Shown here one piece after another: positions 9,925 to 17,818 of a stretch of DNA of 64,000 bases. Every line of letters starts with the position of its first letter. Positions within the stretch are counted from its first letter, which is position 1. Position numbers and translations under genes: made by a program. Source of the stretch: Acidobacteriota bacterium (GTDB lineage Bacteria; Acidobacteriota; Aminicenantia; S016-38); assembly GCA_015486055.1 (NCBI GenBank), contig WFSJ01000059.1, forward strand, positions 1 through 64,000, written 5' to 3'. The notes beneath the pieces were generated by a model, which ran no database searches, was not told the origin of the DNA, and worked only from the letters and a program-made list of their open reading frames with translations.

Positions 9925-11952
9925 ATGGGAAAAGGACTCCCGGAAAACGCCTATATACCCTTAAAAGAGGGGGAGACTTACAAACCTGTAATATCAGAGG
10001 ATGGTATTCCAGAGGTAACGAAGAGGTCCGTTTTATGGGGAGCCATAATGTCTGCTCTGTTTACCTTTGCGGCGGGCTATCTTGGACTGAAGGTAGGTCA
10101 GGTATTTGAAGCTGCAATACCAATAGCTATTCTTGCTGTAGGAATTTCAGCAGTTTACAGAAGGAAATCAACCCTTATTGAAAATGTAATTCTCCAGTCT
10201 ATAGGAGCAGCTTCAGGGGTCATAGTAGCAGGGGCAATATTCACGACCCCAGCGATCTTCATCCTAAATCTACAATCACTTTTCCCATCGTCCTTATCAC
10301 TCCTCGCTGCAATATCTATCTCAGCTTTCCTCGGCGGTGCCCTCGGCATATTTTTTCTTGTCCCTCTCAGACGGTACTTTGTAGGAGAGATGCACGGGAA
10401 ACTACCATTCCCTGAGGCAACAGCTACAACGGAAATTCTTGTTGCTGGCGAGACAGGAGGCTCAGGAGCGATGGTCCTGGTCTGGAGTATGTTAATAGGT
10501 GGAGTATATGATTTCCTTGCGGGAACCGTGAAGCTGTGGGATGAATTTATAGACCTGCAGTGGGTCCCTTTCATGAAGAGCCTGAACGATAAGGCGAGAA
10601 TGGTGATTAAGCTTGACGCAGTTGCATCTCTTCTCGGACTTGGATACATCGTAGGTCTTCGTTATTCAGCTGTAATAGTTGCTGGGAGTTTTCTTTCAAC
10701 CTTTGTTCTTATTCCCATAATCTGGTTGGTAGGGCAGAATGTTCCAAATCCAATTTCTCCGGGGACGGCTCCCATATCCTCAATGAATGAGGTTATTCTC
10801 TTCAAAACCTATGTCCAGAAAATAGGAATAGGAGCTATTGCGACAGCAGGTTTTTTGGGAATATTGAAGAGTATTCCAATAATGTATAAATCCTTTTCAT
10901 TGGGATTCAGAGAGATATTCAGAAGGCACCGAGAGGCAAAGAACAGGCTCAGGTATGATACCGATCTTTCAATGAAGACAATAATTATCGGTATAATAAT
11001 CGTCTTGATTCTTTTATGGGTATTTTTCGAATACCTTTCAAATGCGAAGATAGCCTTAATAGGGGTTCTGATAGCTTTTCTTCTCGCTTTCCTCTTTACA
11101 ACAGTTGCAGCAACGGCCATAGCGATAGTAGGGACAAATCCTGTCTCGGGCATGACCCTTGTAACCCTCATAATTTCATCTCTTGTTCTCGTTTACGCAG
11201 GTCTTTCCGGAAACAATGGGATGATAATAGCTCTCCTTATAGGAAGTGTTGTTTGCACAGCCCTTTCTGTGGCAGGAGGCTTTATAACAGACCTCAAAAT
11301 AGGATACTGGACCGGGGCAACGCCGAGAAATCAAGAAAGATATAAATTCCTTGGCCTTGCCATAGCTTCTATACTTATAGGAATAGTGATACTCATCCTG
11401 AACCAGAGCTATGGGTTCACTTCAAGAGAGCTCCAGGCACCCCAGGCCAATCTTATGGCTGCATTGATATCTTCAATGATGAGCAAGCAGCCAGTCCCAT
11501 GGCTTCTATACGGGGTAGGAGCAATCGTTGCACTACTCGTTGAAATGTCCAAGGTCCCCACATTGGCATTTGCCCTTGGAATGTATCTTCCCCTTGAGTT
11601 GAATCTTCCGCTCCTTATCGGAGGATTCTTATCATATCTCGTTGGAAAAGGAAATAGGAAACTTGCGAAAAAGAGAAAGGATAGAGGAACCCTTATAGCC
11701 TCTGGATTCATAGCAGGAGGGGCTTTGATGGGGGTTGTGGGAGCCTTTCTTAAATTCTTGAAAATTTCCCCGAGCATAGATTTTTCTGCATGGCGCGGTA
11801 GATACTTAGCAGCAAAATTGGGGAAAGCTGCAAAGGCGTCGGAAAAGCTTGCAGAAATGTGGTTAAATCATTGGGGAGAGGTTATAAGCCTTATCGCATT
11901 TTCATTTCTCCTTATATTTTTCTACTTTTATTCAAGGAGGGTTAAGGAATGA
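9925..11952 (+). CDS. OPT-family oligopeptide/metal-chelate transporter
   Basis: A 675-residue polytopic membrane protein with about 14-16 hydrophobic helices. The N-terminal motif (F-A-A-G-Y-L-G-L-K-V-G-Q) and the G-K-L-P-F-P-E-A-T-A-T-T-E region are characteristic of prokaryotic OPT transporters. Family substrates are small peptides or metal-chelating peptides, driven by proton symport. The neighbouring M24 aminopeptidase suggests di- or oligopeptide uptake and hydrolysis. Only two bases separate it from the preceding stop, and its stop overlaps the next ATG. Confidence 0.9.
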   Translation: MGKGLPENAYIPLKEGETYKPVISEDGIPEVTKRSVLWGAIMSALFTFAAGYLGLKVGQVFEAAIPIAILAVGISAVYRRKSTLIENVILQSIGAASGVIVAGAIFTTPAIFILNLQSLFPSSLSLLAAISISAFLGGALGIFFLVPLRRYFVGEMHGKLPFPEATATTEILVAGETGGSGAMVLVWSMLIGGVYDFLAGTVKLWDEFIDLQWVPFMKSLNDKARMVIKLDAVASLLGLGYIVGLRYSAVIVAGSFLSTFVLIPIIWLVGQNVPNPISPGTAPISSMNEVILFKTYVQKIGIGAIATAGFLGILKSIPIMYKSFSLGFREIFRRHREAKNRLRYDTDLSMKTIIIGIIIVLILLWVFFEYLSNAKIALIGVLIAFLLAFLFTTVAATAIAIVGTNPVSGMTLVTLIISSLVLVYAGLSGNNGMIIALLIGSVVCTALSVAGGFITDLKIGYWTGATPRNQERYKFLGLAIASILIGIVILILNQSYGFTSRELQAPQANLMAALISSMMSKQPVPWLLYGVGAIVALLVEMSKVPTLAFALGMYLPLELNLPLLIGGFLSYLVGKGNRKLAKKRKDRGTLIASGFIAGGALMGVVGAFLKFLKISPSIDFSAWRGRYLAAKLGKAAKASEKLAEMWLNHWGEVISLIAFSFLLIFFYFYSRRVKE

Positions 11953-13133
11953 TAGAGAAGGAAAAGGCTAACCAAGCAATAGAAATATTGAGGGAGAAGG
12001 GAATAGACCTATGGTTGATTTTTGTTAGGGAGACAAAAATCAGTCCTGACCCTTCACTTCCATATATTCTTCCATCCTCCCTAACATGGCAATCTGCATT
12101 AATGTTTTTCTCAGATGGGGAAAGAATAGCCATAGTTGGGGAACTGGATAGACAAGAGGTTGAAAAGTCAGGGATATTCCACAGGGTAATTCCTTACAGA
12201 GGAGGGATAAAGGAAAGTCTTCTTGGCGTTCTAAAAGAGAAAAATCCGTTTTCTATCGGTCTTAATTACTCCCTTTATGATCCTACAAGCGATGGGCTGA
12301 GCTACGGTATGTATCTCCTCCTCCAGGAGCATCTGGATTCAACCCGTTTCCTCCACAGAATTACCTCTTCCGAAGAGGTAGTTCAGGCTTTAAGAAGCAG
12401 GAAAACCCCAGCAGAACTTGCAAGGATAAAGAAATCAGTTAAAGAAACAGAGAATATCTTTCACAAGCTTACCGAGATTCTCAAAGTTGGTATGAAAGAA
12501 GCTGAAATAGCGGAACTTTTCAAAAAATGGATGGAAGAACTTGGAGCTGAGCCTGCCTGGGATCTCTCTTCCTGCCCTGCTGTTTTCTCGGGTCCTCAGA
12601 GAGTGGGAGCTCATTCATCTCCAACTGAAAAAAGCATAAGGGAAGGGGAACTTCTCAACATAGATTTTGGAATAAAACTAAATGGATACTGCTCAGATCT
12701 TCAGAGAATGTGGTATTTCCTGAGAAAAGGAGAAAAAGAACCCCCAGAGAAAATTTTGAGGGCCTTTAATACTATAAAAACTTCCATAGAAATGTCAGCG
12801 AAAGAACTAAAACCCGGAAAGAAAGGAGCAGAGATAGATTCAATCGCCAGGAGTTACATAAAATCAAGGGGATACGACGAGTATCCCCATGCTCTTGGGC
12901 ACCAGGTAGGAAGGGAAGCCCATGATGGCGCTGCCCTGCTTGGACCAAACTGGGAAAGATATGGAAGCCTTCCTTTTATCCCTTTAGAGGAAAGTATGGT
13001 ATTCACCCTTGAGCCGAGGATAAACCTTCCTGATTATGGTGTGGTCAGCCTTGAGGAAATGGTGATTATAAGAAAGGATGGAGCAGAATTTATATCCCAT
13101 CCTCAGAAGGAATTGTGGTTAGTGCCAGCTTGA
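11949..13133 (+). CDS. M24 metallopeptidase (Xaa-Pro aminopeptidase-like)
   Basis: A 394-residue protein with a creatinase/prolidase N-terminal domain (about 1-150) and a pita-bread catalytic domain. Visible metal ligands are the two Asp in D-F-G-I-K-L-N-G-Y-C-S-D, the His in A-L-G-H-Q-V-G-R-E-A-H-D-G, the Glu in T-L-E-P-R-I and the Glu in S-L-E-E-M. This fits a dinuclear Mn/Co peptidase cleaving X-Pro bonds. It is coupled to the OPT transporter by an ATGA overlap, which suggests it processes imported peptides. Its stop codon lies inside the -35 element of the tRNA promoter. Confidence 0.88.
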   Translation: MIEKEKANQAIEILREKGIDLWLIFVRETKISPDPSLPYILPSSLTWQSALMFFSDGERIAIVGELDRQEVEKSGIFHRVIPYRGGIKESLLGVLKEKNPFSIGLNYSLYDPTSDGLSYGMYLLLQEHLDSTRFLHRITSSEEVVQALRSRKTPAELARIKKSVKETENIFHKLTEILKVGMKEAEIAELFKKWMEELGAEPAWDLSSCPAVFSGPQRVGAHSSPTEKSIREGELLNIDFGIKLNGYCSDLQRMWYFLRKGEKEPPEKILRAFNTIKTSIEMSAKELKPGKKGAEIDSIARSYIKSRGYDEYPHALGHQVGREAHDGAALLGPNWERYGSLPFIPLEESMVFTLEPRINLPDYGVVSLEEMVIIRKDGAEFISHPQKELWLVPA

Positions 13134-13158
13134 CAACCGCCCGGCTATTTAATAAAAT
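13130..13158 (+). promoter_or_regulatory. Strong sigma70-type promoter for tRNA-Val/tRNA-Asp
   Basis: TTGACA (13130-13135), exactly 17 bases, then TAAAAT (13153-13158). The tRNA-Val 5' end is 9 bases on (13167), so transcription starts at or next to the mature tRNA end. The M24 stop codon is embedded in the -35. Confidence 0.8.
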
Positions 13159-13166
13159 AGGAAATC

Positions 13167-13238
13167 GGGCGGTTAGCTCAGCGGTAGAGCACTGGCCTTA
13201 CAAGCCGGGGGTCAGAGGTTCAAGTCCTCTACCGCCCA
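13167..13238 (+). tRNA. tRNA-Val (anticodon TAC)
   Basis: Full cloverleaf: acceptor GGGCGGT pairs with ACCGCCC, discriminator A. The anticodon stem CTGGC/GCCGG has loop CTTACAA with anticodon TAC. The T-arm is AGAGG-TTCAAGT-CCTCT. The 3' CCA is not encoded (the sequence continues TAT), so it must be added by the CCA enzyme. First gene after a strong promoter. Confidence 0.97.
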
Positions 13239-13243
13239 TATGC

Positions 13244-13321
13244 GGGGTCGTAGCTCAATTCGGTTAGAGCGCTGGCCTGTCACGCCAGAGGTCGTGGGTT
13301 CAAATCCCATCGGCCCCGCCA
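13244..13321 (+). tRNA. tRNA-Asp (anticodon GTC)
   Basis: Acceptor GGGGTCG pairs with CGGCCCC, discriminator G, and an encoded CCA (13319-13321). The anticodon stem CTGGC/GCCAG has loop CTGTCAC with anticodon GTC. It lies 5 bases after tRNA-Val and 7 bases before the lepB start, so all three are probably one transcript. Confidence 0.97.
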
Positions 13322-13328
13322 TTCCCAT

Positions 13329-13823
13329 TTGAAATTTTTTAAGGCAGTAATTTTTGATGTTTTAATTGCTTTTTTGGTTTTCATAGTGGTTAATTTTCTA
13401 TTCCTTGACCAATTCGTCGTAAAGGGAAACAGCATGGTCCCATCCATTTTCCCTAAAGAAAGAATTCTGGTTCTCAGGTTTCCTTTAAAAAAGATTTCCA
13501 GGTGTGATGTAGTCGTTTTCCTCTACCCAAACGACCCAAAAAAGACCTTCGTTAAAAGAATAGCAGCTCTTCCCGGAGAGTATTTAGAAATTAAAGATGG
13601 GAAAATTTTTATAAATGGCCATCTTGAAGAAGCCCCATGTATAAAAGTCCCATCTTCCCTCTCTTTGAGTAGAAAGATTCCCGAGGGCTTTTACTTTGTT
13701 CTTGGGGACAACCCTGAGGTAAGCAACGACAGCAGATATGGGTGGCTTGTCCCCTCAGAATTTATAAAAGGGAAAGCAATAGCCATTTACTGGCCGATAT
13801 CTGATATGAGGCTTATAAAATGA
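13329..13823 (+). CDS. lepB: Signal peptidase I
   Basis: A 164-residue type I signal peptidase with one N-terminal membrane helix (about 6-27). Box B N-S-M-V-P-S holds the nucleophile Ser35, F-V-K-R holds the general-base Lys76, and the C-terminal box is G-D-N...S-N-D-S-R (126 onward). It cleaves Sec signal peptides on the outer face of the inner membrane. The start is TTG at 13329 directly after tRNA-Asp. No Shine-Dalgarno is visible because that position is tRNA sequence, so initiation after tRNA processing may be unusual. The stop overlaps trkH (ATGA). Confidence 0.92.
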   Translation: MKFFKAVIFDVLIAFLVFIVVNFLFLDQFVVKGNSMVPSIFPKERILVLRFPLKKISRCDVVVFLYPNDPKKTFVKRIAALPGEYLEIKDGKIFINGHLEEAPCIKVPSSLSLSRKIPEGFYFVLGDNPEVSNDSRYGWLVPSEFIKGKAIAIYWPISDMRLIK

Positions 13824-15124
13824 AGCTTACACCCGAGAGGCTTCTCGTTGGAACCTTTGCAGGAGTAATTCTCGCTGGCTCCATCCTCCTTTCCCTTCCT
13901 GCCTCAAACAGGAAACCAATATCCTATGTAGATTCTCTTTTTACTTCAACATCCGCAGTTTGCGTAACAGGGCTTATCGTTAAAAATACAGGCGTGGACT
14001 TCACATTATTCGGACAGGGAATAATTCTTCTTCTCCTTCAACTTGGAGGACTCGGTATAATGACATTCTCCTCTATGATTCTTCTACTTGCAGGTAGAAA
14101 GGTGAGTTTTATAAGCAGGGCTACCCTTCAACAGAGTTTTTCCCCTATAGGATTCGGAAATTTTTCAAGTTTTCTCAAGAATATTCTCATATACACATTC
14201 TCCTTCGAATTTCTGGGAGCAATCATTCTGTATACGAGGTTTTCGACCCGTTTTTCACCTATCTATTCTATTTTTGCTTCCATTTTTCATTCAGTATCGG
14301 CATTCTGTAATGCAGGTTTCTCAACATTTTCAGACAGCCTTATAGGATGGAGGGGCGACATCGTAGTTAACCTTACGATGGTTTTCCTCATCATCTTAGG
14401 AGGCTTAGGATTTTTTGCCTTCTGGGATGTAAAAGAAAAGATACTAAGAAGAAAAAAAAGGCTGAGTCTTCATTCTAAAATAGTGCTGTGGACAACTGCC
14501 CTTCTAATAGGGGTCGGTTTCATCCTCATATTTTTTATCGAAAAAGGCAGAAGCTTTTCATCTTTTACTTCTTTGGAGAAGATTCTTGCCTCACTCTTCC
14601 AATCTGTTACACCAAGGACAGCAGGATTCAATACAATCAACATATCCTTACTTTCATTGCCGACATTGATTTTAATTATTGGCTTTATGTTTATAGGAGC
14701 CTCTCCTGGCTCAACCGGAGGGGGGGTAAAGACAACCACAGCCTTTCTCGGCTTTCTTTCTCTTCGAAAAATTCTCACAAAGAAGGAACAGGTCCAGATA
14801 TTTTCAAGGGGCATAAAGGAAGAGATAATAGAAAGAGCTCTTGTTCTCCTCCTCTTCTTCTTCACATTTCACTTTTTGGCAACCCTTGCTCTTTCAATAA
14901 CAGAGAAATTTTCCTTTATCCAGCTTGCCTTTGAAGAGATGTCAGCGATGGGAACGGTTGGGCTATCCCTGGGTATAACTCCGAAGCTTTCGAGCTTTGG
15001 AAAGATAATTATTATAATTTCAATGTTTGTTGGAAGAGTTGGGCCATTAACAATTCTTTCTGTATTGGTAAGAAGAAGCAAGGGGAAATTTTCCTTTCCT
15101 TACGAAGATGTTATGATAGGATGA
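13820..15124 (+). CDS. Trk/Ktr-type potassium channel subunit
   Basis: A 434-residue TrkH/KtrB-family protein with four membrane-pore-membrane repeats. The four filter segments are visible around T-S-A-V-C-V-T-G-L, V-S-A-F-C-N-A-G-F, V-T-P-R-T-A-G-F-N and M-S-A-M-G-T-V-G-L, each with the selectivity glycine. It conducts K+ (or Na+/K+) across the inner membrane under control of the RCK protein encoded next. The short length fits KtrB better than TrkH. It overlaps lepB by 4 bases. Confidence 0.92.
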   Translation: MKLTPERLLVGTFAGVILAGSILLSLPASNRKPISYVDSLFTSTSAVCVTGLIVKNTGVDFTLFGQGIILLLLQLGGLGIMTFSSMILLLAGRKVSFISRATLQQSFSPIGFGNFSSFLKNILIYTFSFEFLGAIILYTRFSTRFSPIYSIFASIFHSVSAFCNAGFSTFSDSLIGWRGDIVVNLTMVFLIILGGLGFFAFWDVKEKILRRKKRLSLHSKIVLWTTALLIGVGFILIFFIEKGRSFSSFTSLEKILASLFQSVTPRTAGFNTINISLLSLPTLILIIGFMFIGASPGSTGGGVKTTTAFLGFLSLRKILTKKEQVQIFSRGIKEEIIERALVLLLFFFTFHFLATLALSITEKFSFIQLAFEEMSAMGTVGLSLGITPKLSSFGKIIIIISMFVGRVGPLTILSVLVRRSKGKFSFPYEDVMIG

Positions 15125-15134
15125 GGAGGAAAAA

Positions 15135-15785
15135 ATGGGAAAATTTGTCGTTTTAGGCTTAGGGAGCTTCGGATTCTACATAGCAAAAAGCCTATATGAA
15201 AGCGGACAGGAAGTTATAGCCGTTGATTCCGATAGGACAATAGTAGAAAAGATAAAGGAATTTTCTACCCAAACTTTTGCAGCAGACGCAACAGACAGGG
15301 AAACCCTTGAAGCAATGGGTGTTAAGGATGCTGACGCAGTGATTATTGCTCTTGGGCCTCGCATGGAGCCCAGCATACTTTCTGTTCTTTATCTCAGGGA
15401 ACTTGGAGTAAAAGAGATAGTTGTTAAGGCCCTGAACGAAGACCACAAGAAAATACTCGAAGTCTTAGGTGCAACAGAGGTGATTTATCCTGAAAAGGAC
15501 ATAGCTTTAAGAACAGCTCATAAACTTATGAGCGGGAATGTTATAGATTTCCTTCCCCTTGCTCCTGGTTATTCTGTTCAACACATCGCGCCTCCACCAA
15601 TTTTCATAGGCAAAAGCCTGAGGGAACTTGACCTTAGGAATAAATACAAAATTCAGGTAATAGCAGTAAAGGAAATCATCCCTGAAAAGCTTCACCTTAT
15701 TCCTGCTGGAGATTTCGTCATAAAAGAATCGGACATGCTTATGGTCGTTGGCAGGGATGAAGATATAATGAGATTATCTCATTAA
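15135..15785 (+). CDS. Trk/Ktr potassium uptake regulatory subunit (RCK)
   Basis: A 216-residue KtrA/TrkA-type protein. The Rossmann RCK_N domain begins with the nucleotide motif G-L-G-S-F-G (8-13) and has an acidic strand end (A-V-D-S-D). An RCK_C domain occupies about 135-216. It binds ATP/ADP or NAD and gates the channel encoded immediately upstream. AGGAGG precedes the ATG. Its TAA stop and the TAA of the convergent gene share the palindrome TTAA. Confidence 0.93.
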   Translation: MGKFVVLGLGSFGFYIAKSLYESGQEVIAVDSDRTIVEKIKEFSTQTFAADATDRETLEAMGVKDADAVIIALGPRMEPSILSVLYLRELGVKEIVVKALNEDHKKILEVLGATEVIYPEKDIALRTAHKLMSGNVIDFLPLAPGYSVQHIAPPPIFIGKSLRELDLRNKYKIQVIAVKEIIPEKLHLIPAGDFVIKESDMLMVVGRDEDIMRLSH

Positions 15786-16450
15786 TAATAGAAGGAAATA
15801 CCCCCTATTAGGATTAGCCCTGAGAGGTCTATTGGCTCAAAATCCAGGAAGATCGGCTCAAGATCTCCCCTTGAAAATTGATATATTGCGGAAAGCCTTA
15901 TAGCATATCTTCTGTCAAACTTGAGGAGAATTCCTCCGTCCAAAAAAGTCCCGAAGCTCCCCGAATCCTTTTTGTAATTACCCTCATAAACTGGGAGATT
16001 GGCGTCGGAAAAGTCTATGAAATATCCATCCTGCTTCCACTGCCAGCTTACATATTCTAAACCAGCACCGATGAAGGGAAGAATCCCTCTCCTTCCCACC
16101 GGGATCGGGTAGAGTCTCAATCCGACAAAGAAAGGAACATTTTTGAATGTTACAGTCTGCTGAATTGGGCTTCCGTCCCCAAATTCATAATCCCTGTATT
16201 CTGTATTGATCCTCGTAAGACAACTCGCAAGTCCAAAGACGAGCCCTGCCCTTCCTCTTGTATGTTCCCACTCAAAATACCAGGTCGTATTATTGAAGTC
16301 TTTTTTAGAAAGGATAAGATTGTGAAAATTAGTTTCCCATATATCGCTGTCAGCTCTTGGCCTGAACTGGCCTCCCATAAAACTTACAGAGTCAGCTATC
16401 ACGAACACGGGGATCATTATAATGAGTAGCAGATAAGAAATCTTTCTCAT
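15782..16450 (-). CDS. Small exported beta-barrel-like protein, function unknown
   Basis: From the ATG at 16450 (AGGAGG on the minus strand just upstream) this encodes 222 residues. A signal peptide (about 1-20) is followed by many alternating aromatic/polar strands and a C-terminal segment ending in aromatic residues (F-Y-Y). That suits an outer-membrane beta-barrel of the OmpW/OprF-like size class. No specific family was recognised. A longer in-frame start at 16516 would hide the signal peptide, so 16450 is preferred. It ends convergent with the K+ transport genes, sharing overlapping stop codons. Confidence 0.6.
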   Translation of the reverse strand: MRKISYLLLIIMIPVFVIADSVSFMGGQFRPRADSDIWETNFHNLILSKKDFNNTTWYFEWEHTRGRAGLVFGLASCLTRINTEYRDYEFGDGSPIQQTVTFKNVPFFVGLRLYPIPVGRRGILPFIGAGLEYVSWQWKQDGYFIDFSDANLPVYEGNYKKDSGSFGTFLDGGILLKFDRRYAIRLSAIYQFSRGDLEPIFLDFEPIDLSGLILIGGISFYY

Positions 16451-16614
16451 TTTTTTCCTCCTTTGAATTTTTTCATATTTATAAATAGCAAATTCTGTGC
16501 CAGAAATTCCTACCATTTTTTTAGTGTTCCTTAATCAAGTGTCCTGATTCTTGCCCATTTTGGCCTGAATTTTAGCTCCATTTGGCTTCAGAAGAGAAGA
16601 AACAAGAATAGAAG

Positions 16615-16697
16615 TGCCGGAGGCGGGACTCGAACCCGCACGGACAAAGTCCAGGGGATTTTAAGTCCCCTGCGTCTTCCTATTCCGCCACCCCGGC
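16615..16697 (-). tRNA. tRNA-Leu (anticodon TAA)
   Basis: Class II tRNA of 83 nt on the minus strand. Acceptor GCCGGGG pairs with CTCCGGC (one G-U), discriminator A. The anticodon stem GGGGA/TCCCC has loop CTTAAAA with anticodon TAA, followed by a long variable arm and T-arm GCGGG-TTCGAGT-CCCGC. CCA is not encoded. Its 5' base directly abuts the HU stop codon, so it is probably released from the HU transcript. Confidence 0.96.
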
Positions 16698-16973
16698 TTA
16701 TTTCTCTACTAATGATTTCAGAGCCTTCCCTTCTTTGAATCTTACATATCTTTTAGCAGGAATATTAATCTGCACTCCTGTTTTGGGATTTCTTCCTCTT
16801 CTTGCTTTTCTTTTCCTTACCTCAAAGGTCCCAAAACCAACAAGGGTAACTTTCCCATCCTCTATTATTCCATTCTTTAACCCCTCAAGAAAGGAATTAA
16901 CAGCATACAGCACCTTGTCCTTTGATAACCCTGATTTCTTACTGACGAAATTAACAAGATCCTTTTTTTTCAT
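16698..16973 (-). CDS. HU/IHF-family DNA-binding protein
   Basis: A 91-residue histone-like protein. Alpha-helical dimerisation half (1-40), then V-G-F-G-T-F-E-V, then the DNA-embracing beta arm R-R-G-R-N-P-K-T-G-V-Q-I-N-I-P-A with the intercalating proline. It bends and compacts DNA. The start at 16973 follows GGAGGT; an upstream in-frame codon at 17003 is inside the next gene's end and lacks a ribosome site. The stop codon is immediately followed by tRNA-Leu. A promoter sits inside the 3' end of the upstream methyltransferase gene. Confidence 0.94.
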   Translation of the reverse strand: MKKKDLVNFVSKKSGLSKDKVLYAVNSFLEGLKNGIIEDGKVTLVGFGTFEVRKRKARRGRNPKTGVQINIPAKRYVRFKEGKALKSLVEK

Positions 16974-16989
16974 TTCCACCTCCAAAAAA

Positions 16990-17019
16990 ATTATATTATT
17001 CAAAGCATCGATTTTTCAA
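16990..17019 (-). promoter_or_regulatory. Candidate promoter for HU and tRNA-Leu
   Basis: On the minus strand TTGAAA (17014-17019), 18 bases, TATAAT (16990-16995), followed by a short leader containing GGAGGT. It overlaps the end of the methyltransferase gene. Confidence 0.5.
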
Positions 17020-17727
17020 ATACCATTCTACTTGTTTTATAAGCTTGAGAAAAACGGAAACATCCTGTTTCTTCCAGTATGTCCTTCCTATTGCTCTCCT
17101 CAAAGTCCTTGAAAAATGGTCTGATTCATTGGCTTCCTTGAACTCAAGCTTTCCCATTATTTCCATTGTCCTTTTGTGAAGAAGCTGGAGGTCCTTTTCC
17201 TCCACTAAATTTTCTTTTACCGATGGATTCCCCTTCCTCAGAACATCATAAATGGTATATGCCATAAGCATTGCAGCTTGGGAAAGGTTTAAAGAGGGAT
17301 AATATCTGAATGCAGGGATAGTGGTAAGGAAATGGGCCCTTCTTATTTCTTCATTTGAGAGTCCCCTCTCTTCCCTTCCGAACATAATCCCAATTCTGTT
17401 TTCCCCTGCAAATTTTAAAATCTCCTTCATTAATTCTTTCGGCTCCCAGGAAGGTCCCCTTTCATATCCTAACCTTGCTGTAGTTGCAACGAGCACTGCA
17501 AGGTCATTAACAGCCTCATCAACAGAATTGAAAATCTCGGCGTCCTCTATAATAGGAAAGGAACGGTATGCCATCATCTTCGCTTCATCGGAGAAAATGT
17601 CAGGGGGATTCACAATCCTTAACTTAGAAAGTCCCATTGTATTCATCGCCCTTGCCACTGAACCCACATTCCCCGGATATTGGGGAGAAACAAGAATGAA
17701 ATATATATTTTTCAATACTTCTTCCAC
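16996..17727 (-). CDS. SpoU/TrmJ-family RNA 2'-O-methyltransferase
   Basis: The SPOUT core begins I-Y-F-I-L-V-S-P-Q-Y-P-G-N-V-G-S-V-A-R-A-M-N, then I-V-N-P-P-D and F-G-R-E-E-R-G-L-S-N-E-E, which match the TrmJ/LasT branch. That branch methylates the ribose of tRNA position 32 or related sites using SAM. The reading frame is open far upstream into the UDP-glucose dehydrogenase gene. The GTG at 17727 is chosen because TTAAAT lies 8 bases before it with TTGAAA 16 bases further, which also gives a family-sized protein of 243 residues. The RNA target is not certain. Confidence 0.82.
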   Translation of the reverse strand: MEEVLKNIYFILVSPQYPGNVGSVARAMNTMGLSKLRIVNPPDIFSDEAKMMAYRSFPIIEDAEIFNSVDEAVNDLAVLVATTARLGYERGPSWEPKELMKEILKFAGENRIGIMFGREERGLSNEEIRRAHFLTTIPAFRYYPSLNLSQAAMLMAYTIYDVLRKGNPSVKENLVEEKDLQLLHKRTMEIMGKLEFKEANESDHFSRTLRRAIGRTYWKKQDVSVFLKLIKQVEWYLKNRCFE

Positions 17728-17735
17728 ATTTGCAA

Positions 17736-17763
17736 ATTTAACATTCCCTTCCCAATTTTTCAA
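17736..17763 (-). promoter_or_regulatory. Candidate leaderless promoter for the TrmJ-like gene
   Basis: On the minus strand TTGAAA (17758-17763), 16 bases, TTAAAT (17736-17741), then 8 bases to GTG at 17727. It is back-to-back with the promoter of the divergent dehydrogenase gene. Confidence 0.45.
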
Positions 17764-17782
17764 CTCCTTATGGAGATTCTTC

Positions 17783-17811
17783 TTGTAAGTTGAAATAACC
17801 CATTGTATACT
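17783..17811 (+). promoter_or_regulatory. Candidate leaderless promoter for UDP-glucose dehydrogenase
   Basis: TTGTAA (17783-17788), 17 bases, TATACT (17806-17811), then 7 bases to the ATG at 17819. No ribosome-binding site fits. Confidence 0.6.
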
Positions 17812-17818
17812 TAAATCT

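Noticed and set aside
10155..10649. 164-codon open frame on the minus strand
   Set aside because: Fully antisense to the OPT transporter gene; Arg/Ser/Pro-rich with no domain, a codon-bias shadow.
14488..14934. 148-codon open frame in another frame of the potassium channel gene
   Set aside because: Same-strand shadow with biased composition; the channel frame carries all four filter motifs.
17321..17788. 155-codon open frame on the plus strand
   Set aside because: Antisense to the TrmJ-like methyltransferase; no ribosome site and no recognisable motif.
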